From positions 1 to 64,000 of the forward strand of contig JACRMS010000036.1 of NCBI GenBank assembly GCA_016214845.1: 64,000 nt of DNA, written 5' to 3'. Origin of the DNA: Nitrospirota bacterium. Lineage in GTDB: Bacteria > Nitrospirota > Thermodesulfovibrionia > UBA6902. The translations under genes were made by a program, and so were the position numbers. Positions 49,644-58,609 of this stretch are shown piece after piece; the first letter of the stretch is position 1, and every line of letters begins with the position of its first letter. The notes under the pieces are model-generated. The model did no database searches. It saw nothing but the letters and a program-made list of their open reading frames with translations, and had not been told where the DNA came from.

Positions 49644-50819
49644 TCAGGTTATTGCGATAAAGCACTTCAGGTACTCTCCCTCAGTAAAAGGCGCTAATTC
49701 GGCGTGGTCAATCCCATGGGTGTAAGTTTCAAGAAACCGCAGGGACTTTCTTGCTTTCCCGGCCGCTTCAACAAGCAGGTACCTGAAATCCTGCAGGGAC
49801 AAATGCGCGGAGCAGGAGCAGGTCGTAAAGATCCCGTTTTCAGGCAATATCCTTAGCGCCATTTCATTGATGCTCCTGTAGCCGGCCAGACCTTCATTTA
49901 TTTTCCGCCTGTCCTTGATGAAAGCGGGTGGATCAAGAATAATCAGGTCGAATTTTTCATGAGGGGCATTTTTCAGATATTTTTTCACATCGTCACAAAT
50001 GAATTCGCATTTCCCCGTGTCAAGATTGTTCAGTTTTATGTTTTCCTTCAGCAGGTCGAGCGCGGCGGCAGACGTATCTATGCTGGTGACTGACCGGGCC
50101 CCGCCTGCCAGGGCATAAACGGAAAACCCCCCTGTATAAGAAAAGCAGTTCAGGACAGGTTTGTCTTTTACATATTTCAACAGCGCGCGCCGTTTGTCAC
50201 GCTGGTCAAGGAAAAACCCTGTTTTCTGCCCGCGCTTCACGTCAACTAAAAACTTAAAGCCGTTTTCCTTTATCGTTACCAGCTCAGGGACATTGCCGTA
50301 CAATAAGCCTGATTGATTTTCCATGCCTTCGATCTTTCGCGACGGGATGTCAGACCTCTCGTAAATGCCCGCCGGGTTTATGGTCTCAATGAGCGCCCCG
50401 GTCACACTTTCCTTCCACTGCTCAATGCCGCGCGTATGGCACTGCAGGACCAGGTGGTCATTGTATTTATCAACGATCAGCCCGGGCAGGAAATCGTTTT
50501 CGCCGTTTATCAGCCGGTATGAATCCGTATCTGCGCTCTCGACATATTGTCTTCTTATCGCGTGGGCGTTCCTTATCCTCTTTGCAAAAAATTCTTTATC
50601 AACTGTCTCGTTTTCATCATAACTCCATATCCGCACTGCGATCTGGGAGTAAGAATTAAAATACCCGGTTGCCAGGAAACCGCCGCTCTCTGTTACCAGT
50701 TTAACAGGCGTGCCAGGCATCAGATTGTCGGGGACATTCTCCAGCGCCTGTGAAAAGACCCACGGATGCCGGTTCATGACGGGCCCGGTCCTCTGCCGTT
50801 TAATATTAAGCGTAATCAT
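49644..50819 (-). CDS. class I SAM-dependent rRNA methyltransferase, RlmI-like
   Basis: RlmI methylates C1962 of 23S rRNA in E. coli; this is the closest familiar enzyme. The start at 50819 (MITLNIKRQRTGPV) is preferred over an upstream frame. The 391 residues have a PUA-like domain (HPWVFSQALENVPDN, PVKLVTESGGFLATGYF) and an EEHEAD-type linker. The Rossmann methyltransferase shows VLNCFSYTGGFSVYALAGGA (SAM site), VTSIDTSAAALDLLKENI and DLIILDPPAF, and the late TTCSCSAHLS. Motifs are complete. It faces the TetR gene divergently with a 79-base gap. Confidence 0.87.
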   Translation of the reverse strand: MITLNIKRQRTGPVMNRHPWVFSQALENVPDNLMPGTPVKLVTESGGFLATGYFNSYSQIAVRIWSYDENETVDKEFFAKRIRNAHAIRRQYVESADTDSYRLINGENDFLPGLIVDKYNDHLVLQCHTRGIEQWKESVTGALIETINPAGIYERSDIPSRKIEGMENQSGLLYGNVPELVTIKENGFKFLVDVKRGQKTGFFLDQRDKRRALLKYVKDKPVLNCFSYTGGFSVYALAGGARSVTSIDTSAAALDLLKENIKLNNLDTGKCEFICDDVKKYLKNAPHEKFDLIILDPPAFIKDRRKINEGLAGYRSINEMALRILPENGIFTTCSCSAHLSLQDFRYLLVEAAGKARKSLRFLETYTHGIDHAELAPFTEGEYLKCFIAIT

Positions 50820-50855
50820 ACAGCAGTAATTATACATTAATTCATGACGCTTCTC

Positions 50856-50884
50856 TTGACAATCCACTCCCGCGATACTAAAAT
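50856..50884 (+). promoter_or_regulatory. sigma-70 promoter of the efflux operon
   Basis: TTGACA (50856-50861), a 17-base spacer and TAAAAT (50879-50884) form a near-consensus promoter. The expected transcription start is about 50891, which makes the leader to the ATG at 50899 only about 8 bases. Confidence 0.75.
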
Positions 50885-50914
50885 GAATCAGCGTTCATAT
50901 GAATCAGCGTTCAT
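50883..50914. promoter_or_regulatory. tandem TetR-type operators overlapping promoter and start codon
   Basis: Two exact copies of the 16-base palindrome-like unit ATGAATCAGCGTTCAT (ATGAA-N6-TTCAT) stand end to end. The first overlaps the -10 and transcription start; the second begins at the tetR start codon. A bound TetR dimer would block initiation, so autoregulation is likely. Confidence 0.75.
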
Positions 50915-51480
50915 TAAATAAGTCACCGAAATCTAAAGTGCTGCAGGCGGCCCTTGACCTGTTTTCTTCCAAAGGATATTCGGAAGCAAAGATGGCCGAG
51001 ATAGCCAGGGGAGCGGGGTTGAGCGTGGGCGCCCTTTACCTCAGGTTCAAGAACAAGGAAGAACTGTTCCTGGAGCTTATTAAGGACCAGACAAGGGATT
51101 TTGTTGAGCGCACCGGAAAGTTACAGGTTGAAGACCCTGTTGAGGCCCTGAGGAAATATATTGCATTGAACCTTGAGTATTCGTTTCAGAAAAGGCAGAT
51201 GATATCCATATTCTTTAAGGAATACAATCTTCCTTTTCTTCAGCCGCTGAGGGGAAATTTTTTCAGGGCACAGCACACGATAATAGCTGATATACTTGTA
51301 GCAGGTATCAAAAGAGGAATTTTCAGGCCCATGAACGTCAGGGATACGGCGGCGGTTATTTTTGCGAGCATAAGGGGCGCTGTATTATTGAAATTAATAT
51401 TCGGGATCGGGGATGTAAGCAAAATGAGCAAATCCCTGTTCGCGCTGATCACAGACGGCATAAGAAAGGACGCAAGATGA
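50899..51480 (+). CDS. TetR/AcrR family repressor
   Basis: This 193-residue protein has the N-terminal TetR helix-turn-helix (VLQAALDLFSSKGYSEAKMA, EIARGAGLSVGALYLRFKNK, EELFLELIKD). A helical ligand-binding domain follows, ending LIFGIGDVSKMSKSLFALIT. It starts inside its own operator and close to the predicted transcription start, so the mRNA has a very short leader and no Shine-Dalgarno. The tolC-like gene follows with a four-base overlap, and the efflux genes continue on the same strand, so it is the likely repressor of the operon. Confidence 0.92.
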   Translation: MNQRSLNKSPKSKVLQAALDLFSSKGYSEAKMAEIARGAGLSVGALYLRFKNKEELFLELIKDQTRDFVERTGKLQVEDPVEALRKYIALNLEYSFQKRQMISIFFKEYNLPFLQPLRGNFFRAQHTIIADILVAGIKRGIFRPMNVRDTAAVIFASIRGAVLLKLIFGIGDVSKMSKSLFALITDGIRKDAR

Positions 51481-52805
51481 AACGAAGACTACCATCCGCA
51501 ATCTTATTCATGCTGCTTATCATTCCTTACTCTTCTTACGCTGAGGAATATTCACTCGACGACCTTTATAAAATAGCGCTTCAAAGAAGCGAGACGATCA
51601 AGATATCGGAAGAAGACATATATATTTCTGAACGCGAAAAAGACAGGGCCATGGCTGCGCTTTTTCCGAAACTTTCCGCTTTTGCAAACTACACTGAATA
51701 CCCCAGTGAAAAGACAACGGACCTTTTTGTGATACAGCCTAACAACAGCACATCCTGGGGCTTGAGACTGGACCAGTCTTTGTCTACGAGCGGCAAGGAG
51801 TTGACCGCGCTCGGAATCGCAAAAGAGTCCATTGTAAAAAGCAGGGTTGATCTCGAAAGTGTGAAAGAGGGGTATCTCCTGAATGTTGCCTCCTCGTATT
51901 ACGATGTATTAAAAGCAAAGAAGGCGCTGGACATAGCAAAGGCGAGCGAGGAAAGGCTGACAAAATACAGGAACGCGGCACAGACGAGACTGAGAGTGGG
52001 AGAGATAACTAAGACAGTGCTTTTGAGGGCGGAGGCGGAACTTTCAGGCGCCCAGTCGGAGTTGATAAGGGCTGAAAACAATCTCAAGCTCGCAAAGGCG
52101 GTTTTAGCCAGGAAAGCCGGCATCAGTGGTGATTACGATTTGAAAGAAGATCAGCCTTCAGCAGTCAGCGGTCAGCAGTCAGCAGTATTAACAACGACAC
52201 TCGATGATCTCAAGCAGACGGCCTTTTCAGAAAGAAGCGAAATAAGATCAGTCGAGCTTCAGAAGAAGATTGCCGGAGAGCAAATTAAATATACGAAAGG
52301 CTCATATTGGCCGGATGTGTCCGTGGAAGGAGTATACGTCAGGAACGAAAGCCATCCCTCCGCGGCTTTTACGAATAATGAAAGTATCTTCGGCGGCATA
52401 AAGCTTAACTACCCTTTTTTTGAAGGAGGCTTAAGACGTGCCGAGGTAAAAGAGGCTGAGGCGCGTTTCAGGCAAGCTGATTACAGGCTGGCGGATTTAT
52501 ACAAATCAGTCAATATTGAAGTTGAAAATGCTTATCTGAATTTTTTAACGGTGTCAGGGACCCTTGAAAAACTGCAGGCTGAGGCGGCATATGCCGCAGA
52601 TAACTACAACGCCGTATCAAAACAATTTGAATTCGGACTGGCGAACAGCCTGGATGTCATGGACGCAAACACACTGCTTGTCACCTCTGAAAGACAACTT
52701 GCCAACGCAAAATATGATCATCAGTTTGCAATTTTACAATTAAAACGCGCGACGGGAACGTTGTTGAAGACGGCAGGCAGTAGTCAGCAGACAAGTAGTC
52801 GGTAG
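51477..52805 (+). CDS. TolC-family outer-membrane efflux protein (1)
   Basis: This 442-residue protein has a signal peptide (RRLPSAILFMLLIIPYSSYA). The two halves of the TolC fold show long coiled alpha helices such as KEGYLLNVASSYYDVLKAKK and LAVARKAGISGDYDL-like segments, mirrored by SVNIEVENAYLNFLTVSGTL and FGLANSLDVMDANTLLVTSE. Between the halves lies a run of four CAGCAGT-type heptamers (52159-52186) encoding SAVSGQQSAV. The C-terminus (AGSSQQTSSR) is also formed by heptamer repeats, with the stop codon inside. It is followed by an AcrA- and AcrB-type pair. Confidence 0.92.
   Translation: MKRRLPSAILFMLLIIPYSSYAEEYSLDDLYKIALQRSETIKISEEDIYISEREKDRAMAALFPKLSAFANYTEYPSEKTTDLFVIQPNNSTSWGLRLDQSLSTSGKELTALGIAKESIVKSRVDLESVKEGYLLNVASSYYDVLKAKKALDIAKASEERLTKYRNAAQTRLRVGEITKTVLLRAEAELSGAQSELIRAENNLKLAKAVLARKAGISGDYDLKEDQPSAVSGQQSAVLTTTLDDLKQTAFSERSEIRSVELQKKIAGEQIKYTKGSYWPDVSVEGVYVRNESHPSAAFTNNESIFGGIKLNYPFFEGGLRRAEVKEAEARFRQADYRLADLYKSVNIEVENAYLNFLTVSGTLEKLQAEAAYAADNYNAVSKQFEFGLANSLDVMDANTLLVTSERQLANAKYDHQFAILQLKRATGTLLKTAGSSQQTSSR
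52159..52186. repeat. heptamer tandem repeat (CAGCAGT x4) inside tolC
   Basis: Units CAGCAGT, CAGCGGT, CAGCAGT, CAGCAGT lie in frame, encoding part of a linker between the two halves of TolC. Confidence 0.85.
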
Positions 52806-52886
52806 GTAGTAGTTAGTAGTCAGGGAACGGTAAGCGAAATATCTTGTCCTCCCTAACTACTAACTACTTCCTACTATCTACCTGCT
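52776..52886. repeat. inverted heptamer array (GTAGTTAGTAGTC / TAACTAC)
   Basis: The left arm (52776-52835) has 7-base units like AGTAGTC, AGCAGAC, AGTAGTT. The right arm (52851-52886) is made of TAACTAC, TTCCTAC, TATCTAC. The tolC stop (52803-52805) lies inside the left arm, so the last residues of TolC come from the repeat. Confidence 0.75.
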
Positions 52887-52913
52887 TAATCTTTATTAAG
52901 GAGTTATTGAATC

Positions 52914-54023
52914 ATGAAGAAAATAATTTTACATTGCTCCATGCTCTTTGCCCTTTGCTTTTTGCTTTCTTTGTCGGCATGTTCAAATGATAAAGCAAAG
53001 CAGCCTTTGAAAGCGGCCCCGGTGCCGGTGACTGTCGGCACGGTGGTCCAGAAGCCCGTCCCCGTGCAGCTCCGCGCCATCGGAAATGCGGAGGCCTATT
53101 CAACTGTGGGAATTAAGGCCCAGGTCGGAGGGACGCTTATGCGCGTGCATTTCAAAGAAGGGCAGGACGTGAACAAAGGGGACCTCCTTTTCACAATCGA
53201 CCCCCGCTTCTACGAGGCCATGCTGAAACAGGCGGAGGCAAACCTTGCGAAGGACAGCGCGCAACTGGAACACGCGCGCGTAGAAGTGCGCCGCTATGAG
53301 GACCTTGTGAAAAAGGGATATGTGGCCCAGGAGCAGTATGATCAGATCCGCACCAACTTCGCTGCCCTTGAAGCAACAGTCAACGCGGACAAGGCCGCTG
53401 TTGAAAACGCGCTGCTGCTGCTTAAATATTGCTATATCTACTCTCCGGTCACAGGGCGCACGGGAAGCGTCATCTCTTACGAAGGGAACCTGATAAAGGC
53501 CAATGCGGACACCTCCATGGTGGTGATAAACCAGGTCCAACCCATATATGTTACTTTTTCAGTCCCCCAACATGACCTTGCTGAGATCAAAAAATATATG
53601 GCAATTGAGAAGATCAAGGTCCAGGCTGTTATAGGAAAGGATGACGCTGATCCCGTAGAAGGCGTCCTCACTTTTGTGGACAATACGGTAGACACCGCCA
53701 CAGGAACAATAAAACTTAAAGCGACTTTTACAAACCAGGAAAAGCGGCTGTGGCCCGGGCTGTTTGTGAGCGTCACTGTGATACTCACCAGCCAGCCGAA
53801 CGCTGTTGTCGTTCCTTCACAGGCGGTGCAGACAGGACAAAAAGGCACATATGTATTTATTATCAAAAACGATCAGAGCGCTGAATCGCGTCCCGTCTCA
53901 GTTGACAGGTCGCTCGACGGCGAGACCGTTGTATCCGGAGGGCTCCGCGCCGGTGAGACCGTTGTGACGGACGGCCAATTGCGGCTCGTTTCCGGCGCCA
54001 AAGTTGAAATCAAAAAGGAATGA
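52914..54023 (+). CDS. RND efflux periplasmic adaptor (AcrA/MdtA type), lipoprotein
   Basis: This 369-residue membrane fusion protein has a lipoprotein signal (FALCFLLSLSACSND, lipobox LSAC). The body has the barrel-sandwich halves GIKAQVGGTLMRVHFKEGQD and KYCYIYSPVTGRTGSVISYE around a helical hairpin, and beta-barrel GTIKLKATFTNQEKRLWPGL. It links the outer-membrane TolC with the RND pump. The signal peptide DNA (52940-52967) has a 7-base period, TTTGCTT, and so derives from a heptamer repeat. Confidence 0.94.
   Translation: MKKIILHCSMLFALCFLLSLSACSNDKAKQPLKAAPVPVTVGTVVQKPVPVQLRAIGNAEAYSTVGIKAQVGGTLMRVHFKEGQDVNKGDLLFTIDPRFYEAMLKQAEANLAKDSAQLEHARVEVRRYEDLVKKGYVAQEQYDQIRTNFAALEATVNADKAAVENALLLLKYCYIYSPVTGRTGSVISYEGNLIKANADTSMVVINQVQPIYVTFSVPQHDLAEIKKYMAIEKIKVQAVIGKDDADPVEGVLTFVDNTVDTATGTIKLKATFTNQEKRLWPGLFVSVTVILTSQPNAVVVPSQAVQTGQKGTYVFIIKNDQSAESRPVSVDRSLDGETVVSGGLRAGETVVTDGQLRLVSGAKVEIKKE
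52940..52967. repeat. heptamer-period tract (TTTGCTT) in the adaptor signal peptide
   Basis: Units CATGCTC, TTTGCCC, TTTGCTT and TTTGCTT follow in register over 28 bases and encode part of the hydrophobic lipoprotein signal. Confidence 0.6.
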
Positions 54024-54026
54024 TTT

Positions 54027-54054
54027 GACCACAGAGACACAGAGTCACGGAGGA
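54027..54054. repeat. CACAGAG-family half element
   Basis: CCACAGAGACACAGAGTCACGG lies between the adaptor and RND pump genes, a single arm without a visible facing arm. The family occurs in full at 60482-60580. Confidence 0.55.
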
Positions 54055-54088
54055 AAATAAAAATGCCTCAGTGGTTTGAATTTAGATT

Positions 54089-57000
54089 ATGAACTTGTCT
54101 GAAATTTTTATACGCAGGCCGATCATGACCACGCTGGTCATGCTGTCCATACTTGTCTTCGGACTGGCGGCATACAGGTTTCTCCCCGTAAGCGATCTCC
54201 CGAATGTGGATTTCCCCACTATACAGGTGAGTGCCAGCCTGCCCGGGGCAAGTCCTGAGACAATGGCATCAGCGGTTGCGACCCCGCTGGAGCGCCAGTT
54301 CTCAACCATCGCGGGCCTCGATTCAATGACTTCAACCAACGGGCTGGGAAATACGCAGATCACTTTGCAATTCAATCTGAGCAGGAATGTTGATGCCGCA
54401 GGCCAGGATGTGCAGGCCATGATAGCCAAGGCCTCGCGGCAGCTCCCGCAGAATATGCCGACCCCCCCGACGTACAACAAGGTAAACCCCGCTGACCAGC
54501 CGGTCATCTACATTGCGCTCAGTTCAGCCACACTGCCTCTTTCCAAAGTATTCGAGTACGCGGACACCTTTATTTCCCCGCGCATATCGATGATAAGCGG
54601 CGTGGCGCAGGTGTCGGTTTTCGGGGCGCAGAAATTTGCCGTGCGCGCGCAGCTTGACCCGATGGCCCTGGCTTCAAGGCAGATCGGCATTGATGAAGTG
54701 GCAAGCGCGCTGGACCGGGGAAATGTGAACCTCCCCACAGGCCAGCTTCAGGGCAAGCAGCAGGCCTTTACCATACAGGCAACAGGACAGTTGTATAATG
54801 CAGAGGACTACCGCCCGCTGATAGTCGCCTATCGCAACGGTTCGCCGGTCCGCCTCGAACAAATCGGCAGGGTCATCGACAGCGTTGAAAATAATAAGGT
54901 GGCAAACTGGTACAACAATACCCGTTCAGTTGTTCTTGCCGTCCAGCGTCAGCCCGGGACAAATACGGTCGAAGTAGTGGACAGCATCAAGGGCCTTCTG
55001 CCGTCCTTCCGCGCCCTGCTGCCTCCGTCGGTCAACCTGGACATCCTCTATGACCGGTCCGTGTCCATCCGTGAGTCGGTCAATGATGTTAAATTCACAC
55101 TTCTCCTGACTGTCTTCCTTGTGGTCCTGGTGATATTTCTTTTTCTGCGCAATCTCTCGGCGACGATCATACCGAGTCTTGCGCTGCCTTTCTCAATCAT
55201 CGGCACGTTCGCTGCCATGTACGTGATGGGCTTCAGCATAGACAACATTTCTCTTATGGCATTAACTCTGTCAGTCGGTTTTGTAGTGGACGACGCCATT
55301 GTCATGCTCGAAAATATCATGCGTCACATAGAAAAGGGTGAAAAGGTCCTCGACGCCGCGCTTACAGGCTCCAGGGAAATAGGGTTTACCATTTTATCCA
55401 TGACCCTTTCACTTGTGGCGGTCTTCATTCCGGTGCTTTTCATGGGCGGGATCATGGGCCGGATACTTCATGAATTTGCCGTGACGATCAGCATGGCTAT
55501 TTTAATATCGGGGATTGTTTCCCTGACGCTCACGCCCATGCTCAGCAGTCGTTTCATCAGGCCGCATTCGGCAGCGGAGAAACACGGCCGCATGTACATG
55601 TTTATGGAACGGTTCTTTGACGGGATGCTGCACGCCTACCAGCGCACTCTCAAATCAGTGCTTCATTATCGCCGCACAATCATGGCGGTCACTATAATTC
55701 TAACTGTTGCAACGGGCTTTTTATTCTGGAAGATCCCGATGGGGTTTCTCCCCTCGGAAGATACCGGCCAGGTCTTTGCATTTACCGAAGCGGCACAGGG
55801 TATTTCTTTTGAGGATATGGTGGAGCACCAGAAAAAATTAGCCGCAATAGTTTCAAAAGACCCGAACATCGATGCCTTTATGTCCGCTGTCGGTGCGAGC
55901 GGGGCAAGCGTAGCAAATAATACGGGCCGTATGTTCATGCGCCTGAAACCACGCAAGGACAGGGAATTGAGCGCGGACGAAATTATCCAGGAACTGCGGC
56001 CAAAGGTCTCAAAGGTCCCAGGCATACAGATGTTCATGCAAAATCTCCCTGCCATCCGCATCGGGGGACAGTTGACCAAGAGCCAGTACCAGTTCACAAT
56101 GCAAAGCCCGGACCCCGGCGAACTTTACACCCGGGCAGCGGAACTGGAAGGCAAGATGCGCGCTCATCCGCAGCTGCAGGATGTTACAACTGACATGCAG
56201 ATCAAAAATCCCCAGGTAAATATAGAGATCAACCGTGACAAGGCTTCCGCGTTGGGCGTTACAGCAGAGCAGGTCGAGAATGCCCTGTCCCTGGCTTATA
56301 GTTCGCAGCAGGTCTCGACCATCTATGCCCCGAACAACCAGTACAAGGTCATTATGGAGCTTGAACCAAAGTACCAGACAGACCCCTCGGCGCTCTCACT
56401 GCTCTATATACGGTCCAGCTCAGGGCAGTTGGTCCCGTTAAACACTGTAGCGAACCTTACCAGGAACGTCGGCCCTCTCACAGTGAACCATCTGGGCCAG
56501 CTCCCTGCGGTCACTATATCTTTTAACCTCAGGCCGGGGGTAGCGCTTGGTGACGCGGTTGCGGCAGTTGATAAACTTGCCCGCGAAACCCTGCCGCAGA
56601 CTATCAGCACCAGCTTCCAGGGGACGGCCCAGGCGTTTAAGGCGTCAACCCAGGGACTGTGGATACTGCTCATCATGGCGCTGCTGGTTATTTACATTGT
56701 GTTAGGAATTCTTTATGAGAGCTTTATCCATCCCCTCACCATTCTATCGGGACTGCCCGCTGCTTTGTTCGGCGGGTTGATCACCCTTTTGATATTTCAT
56801 AAGGACCTGAACATCTATGCCTTTGTGGGCGTGATAATGCTGCTGGGCATAGTGAAGAAGAATGCCATCATGATGATAGACTTTGCACTGGAGGCGCAGC
56901 GCAAGGAAGGGAAGTCGCCAATCGACGCTATTTATGAAGGCGCAATAACACGTTTCCGCCCTATCATGATGACCACAATGGCAGCGCTGATGGGGACATT

Positions 57001-57193
57001 GCCCATTGCCATCGGTTTCGGCGCCGGCGCTGAATCGCGCCGCCCGCTCGGCCTGGCTGTTGTCGGAGGCCTGCTCGTTTCCCAGCTGCTGACCCTGTAC
57101 ATAACCCCGGTGGTTTATTACTACATGGACAGATTCCAGGAGAAGGCCGGTCAAAGGTTCAAGTCGCGCGGGGAAGGACATGCAGGGATTTAA
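54089..57193 (+). CDS. RND multidrug efflux pump (AcrB/HAE1 type)
   Basis: This 1034-residue inner-membrane pump has about 12 helices and two large periplasmic loops. It opens with MNLSEIFIRRPIMTTLVMLS, the typical AcrB-type start. The proton-relay Asp pair appears in TLSVGFVVDDAIVMLENIMR, and the Lys of the tenth helix in MLLGIVKKNAIMMIDFAL. It acts with the adaptor upstream and a TolC to move drugs out through the trimer. Substrates cannot be inferred from sequence. Confidence 0.95.
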   Translation: MNLSEIFIRRPIMTTLVMLSILVFGLAAYRFLPVSDLPNVDFPTIQVSASLPGASPETMASAVATPLERQFSTIAGLDSMTSTNGLGNTQITLQFNLSRNVDAAGQDVQAMIAKASRQLPQNMPTPPTYNKVNPADQPVIYIALSSATLPLSKVFEYADTFISPRISMISGVAQVSVFGAQKFAVRAQLDPMALASRQIGIDEVASALDRGNVNLPTGQLQGKQQAFTIQATGQLYNAEDYRPLIVAYRNGSPVRLEQIGRVIDSVENNKVANWYNNTRSVVLAVQRQPGTNTVEVVDSIKGLLPSFRALLPPSVNLDILYDRSVSIRESVNDVKFTLLLTVFLVVLVIFLFLRNLSATIIPSLALPFSIIGTFAAMYVMGFSIDNISLMALTLSVGFVVDDAIVMLENIMRHIEKGEKVLDAALTGSREIGFTILSMTLSLVAVFIPVLFMGGIMGRILHEFAVTISMAILISGIVSLTLTPMLSSRFIRPHSAAEKHGRMYMFMERFFDGMLHAYQRTLKSVLHYRRTIMAVTIILTVATGFLFWKIPMGFLPSEDTGQVFAFTEAAQGISFEDMVEHQKKLAAIVSKDPNIDAFMSAVGASGASVANNTGRMFMRLKPRKDRELSADEIIQELRPKVSKVPGIQMFMQNLPAIRIGGQLTKSQYQFTMQSPDPGELYTRAAELEGKMRAHPQLQDVTTDMQIKNPQVNIEINRDKASALGVTAEQVENALSLAYSSQQVSTIYAPNNQYKVIMELEPKYQTDPSALSLLYIRSSSGQLVPLNTVANLTRNVGPLTVNHLGQLPAVTISFNLRPGVALGDAVAAVDKLARETLPQTISTSFQGTAQAFKASTQGLWILLIMALLVIYIVLGILYESFIHPLTILSGLPAALFGGLITLLIFHKDLNIYAFVGVIMLLGIVKKNAIMMIDFALEAQRKEGKSPIDAIYEGAITRFRPIMMTTMAALMGTLPIAIGFGAGAESRRPLGLAVVGGLLVSQLLTLYITPVVYYYMDRFQEKAGQRFKSRGEGHAGI

Positions 57194-57207
57194 ATATGCA
57201 AGAGTTG

Positions 57208-57284
57208 TCATTCCGGCTTGTCCGGAATCTACTTGCAAACATTGTGAGCAATAAAAGAAAGATTCCGGACAAGCCGGAATGACA
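57208..57284. repeat. GTCATTCCGG...CCGGAATGAC two-hairpin element
   Basis: GTCATTCCGGCTTGTCCGGAATCTAC on the left mirrors AGATTCCGGACAAGCCGGAATGAC on the right. It lies between the RND pump and the second tolC. Confidence 0.7.
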
Positions 57285-57319
57285 GAAATATAGCAATATA
57301 TTTTTTCAGGAGGTTTAAC

Positions 57320-58609
57320 ATGCAAAGGGTCATTGCCCTCGTTTTATTATTGATATTCATATCCATCTCCAATGCAGATGCAGAGGAGCTCATAAAGAAG
57401 GGAGAGACACTCAGCTTGCAGCGGTGCATTGATATCAGTTTGCTGCGCCAGCCGAATATCCTTGCCGCAGCAAGCACTGTTGACGCGAGCCTGAGCAGGG
57501 TGGGACAGGCGCAGGCAAATTATTATCCCCAGATAGACCTGACATCCGGCTACAGCAGGGTGGCCACTGCCGGCTTCAGCAGGACCGGGACCTCTGTTTC
57601 CTCGGATGCCTTTGATCAATATACGGCCCGTGCAGCGCTGAGCCAGAACATCTATGATTTCGGCAAGACATCGACACAGGTGAAGATACAGAACTTCAAT
57701 CTTGATTCTTCCCGGTCCGATCTGGAAAATGTATTTGAGCAGACTGTCTTTAATGTCAAGCAGGCATATTACGGGGTCCTGGCGGCACAGAGGAACGTGG
57801 TTGTCGCAGCCGATTCAGTAAAACAATTCCAGCTGCACCTTGAACAGGCCAAAGGGTTTTACGAAGCCGGTACAAAACCCAAATTCGATGTCACGAAGGC
57901 AGAGGTAGACCTCGGGAACGCAAAGCTGAACCTGATCACTGCCGAAAATTCACTGAAGATATCCAGGGTGGTGCTGAACAACGCGATGGGCGTGCCTGAT
58001 GCGCCTGAGTACGGTATAGAGGACAACCTTGATTTCTTAAAATATGAAATTACCTTAGATAAGGCGCTTGAGACTGCATACTCAAACAGGCCCGACCTGA
58101 AGTCGCTTGTTTTCAGAAGACAGGCAACTGAAAGCTCCATTGACCTTGCCGCTAAAGATTATTATCCCACACTCTCAGGCATTGCAGCGTATAACTGGTC
58201 GGGACAGAAGTTCCCCCTTGATCACGGATGGGAGGCTGGGGTGACCTTATCGTTCCCCTTATTCAGCGGGTTCCTTACCAAATACCAGGTGGAAGAATCA
58301 AGGGCAAACCTGAACGTCATCAGGGCCAATGAAGAGACGTTAAGGCAGGGGGTCCTCCTTGAAATACAGCAGGCGTATCTGGATCTGCAGCAGGCGGAGG
58401 AGAGGATCACTACTGCGGGGCTCAATGTGAAACAGGCTGAAGAGAACTTCGAGATCGCAAACGGCAGGTATGCCGCCGGAGTTGGCAGCCCCATTGAGGT
58501 CACGGATGCGGAGGTGTCCCTGATCAACGCGAAGACGGCTTACAACCAGGCGCTGTATGATTACAAGATCGCCCGGTCAAGCCTTGAAAAGGCAATGGGG
58601 GTAAAATGA
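57320..58609 (+). CDS. TolC-family outer-membrane efflux protein (2)
   Basis: This 429-residue protein has a signal peptide (IALVLLLIFISISNADA) and TolC domain segments: ISLLRQPNILAAASTVDASL, QAQANYYPQIDLTSGYSRVA and ENVFEQTVFNVKQAYYGVLA. They are mirrored by RQGVLLEIQQAYLDLQQAEE and GRYAAGVGSPIEVTDAEVSL. The second TolC of the cluster overlaps the MacA-type adaptor by four bases, so it probably belongs with the ABC exporter downstream. Confidence 0.93.
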   Translation: MQRVIALVLLLIFISISNADAEELIKKGETLSLQRCIDISLLRQPNILAAASTVDASLSRVGQAQANYYPQIDLTSGYSRVATAGFSRTGTSVSSDAFDQYTARAALSQNIYDFGKTSTQVKIQNFNLDSSRSDLENVFEQTVFNVKQAYYGVLAAQRNVVVAADSVKQFQLHLEQAKGFYEAGTKPKFDVTKAEVDLGNAKLNLITAENSLKISRVVLNNAMGVPDAPEYGIEDNLDFLKYEITLDKALETAYSNRPDLKSLVFRRQATESSIDLAAKDYYPTLSGIAAYNWSGQKFPLDHGWEAGVTLSFPLFSGFLTKYQVEESRANLNVIRANEETLRQGVLLEIQQAYLDLQQAEERITTAGLNVKQAEENFEIANGRYAAGVGSPIEVTDAEVSLINAKTAYNQALYDYKIARSSLEKAMGVK

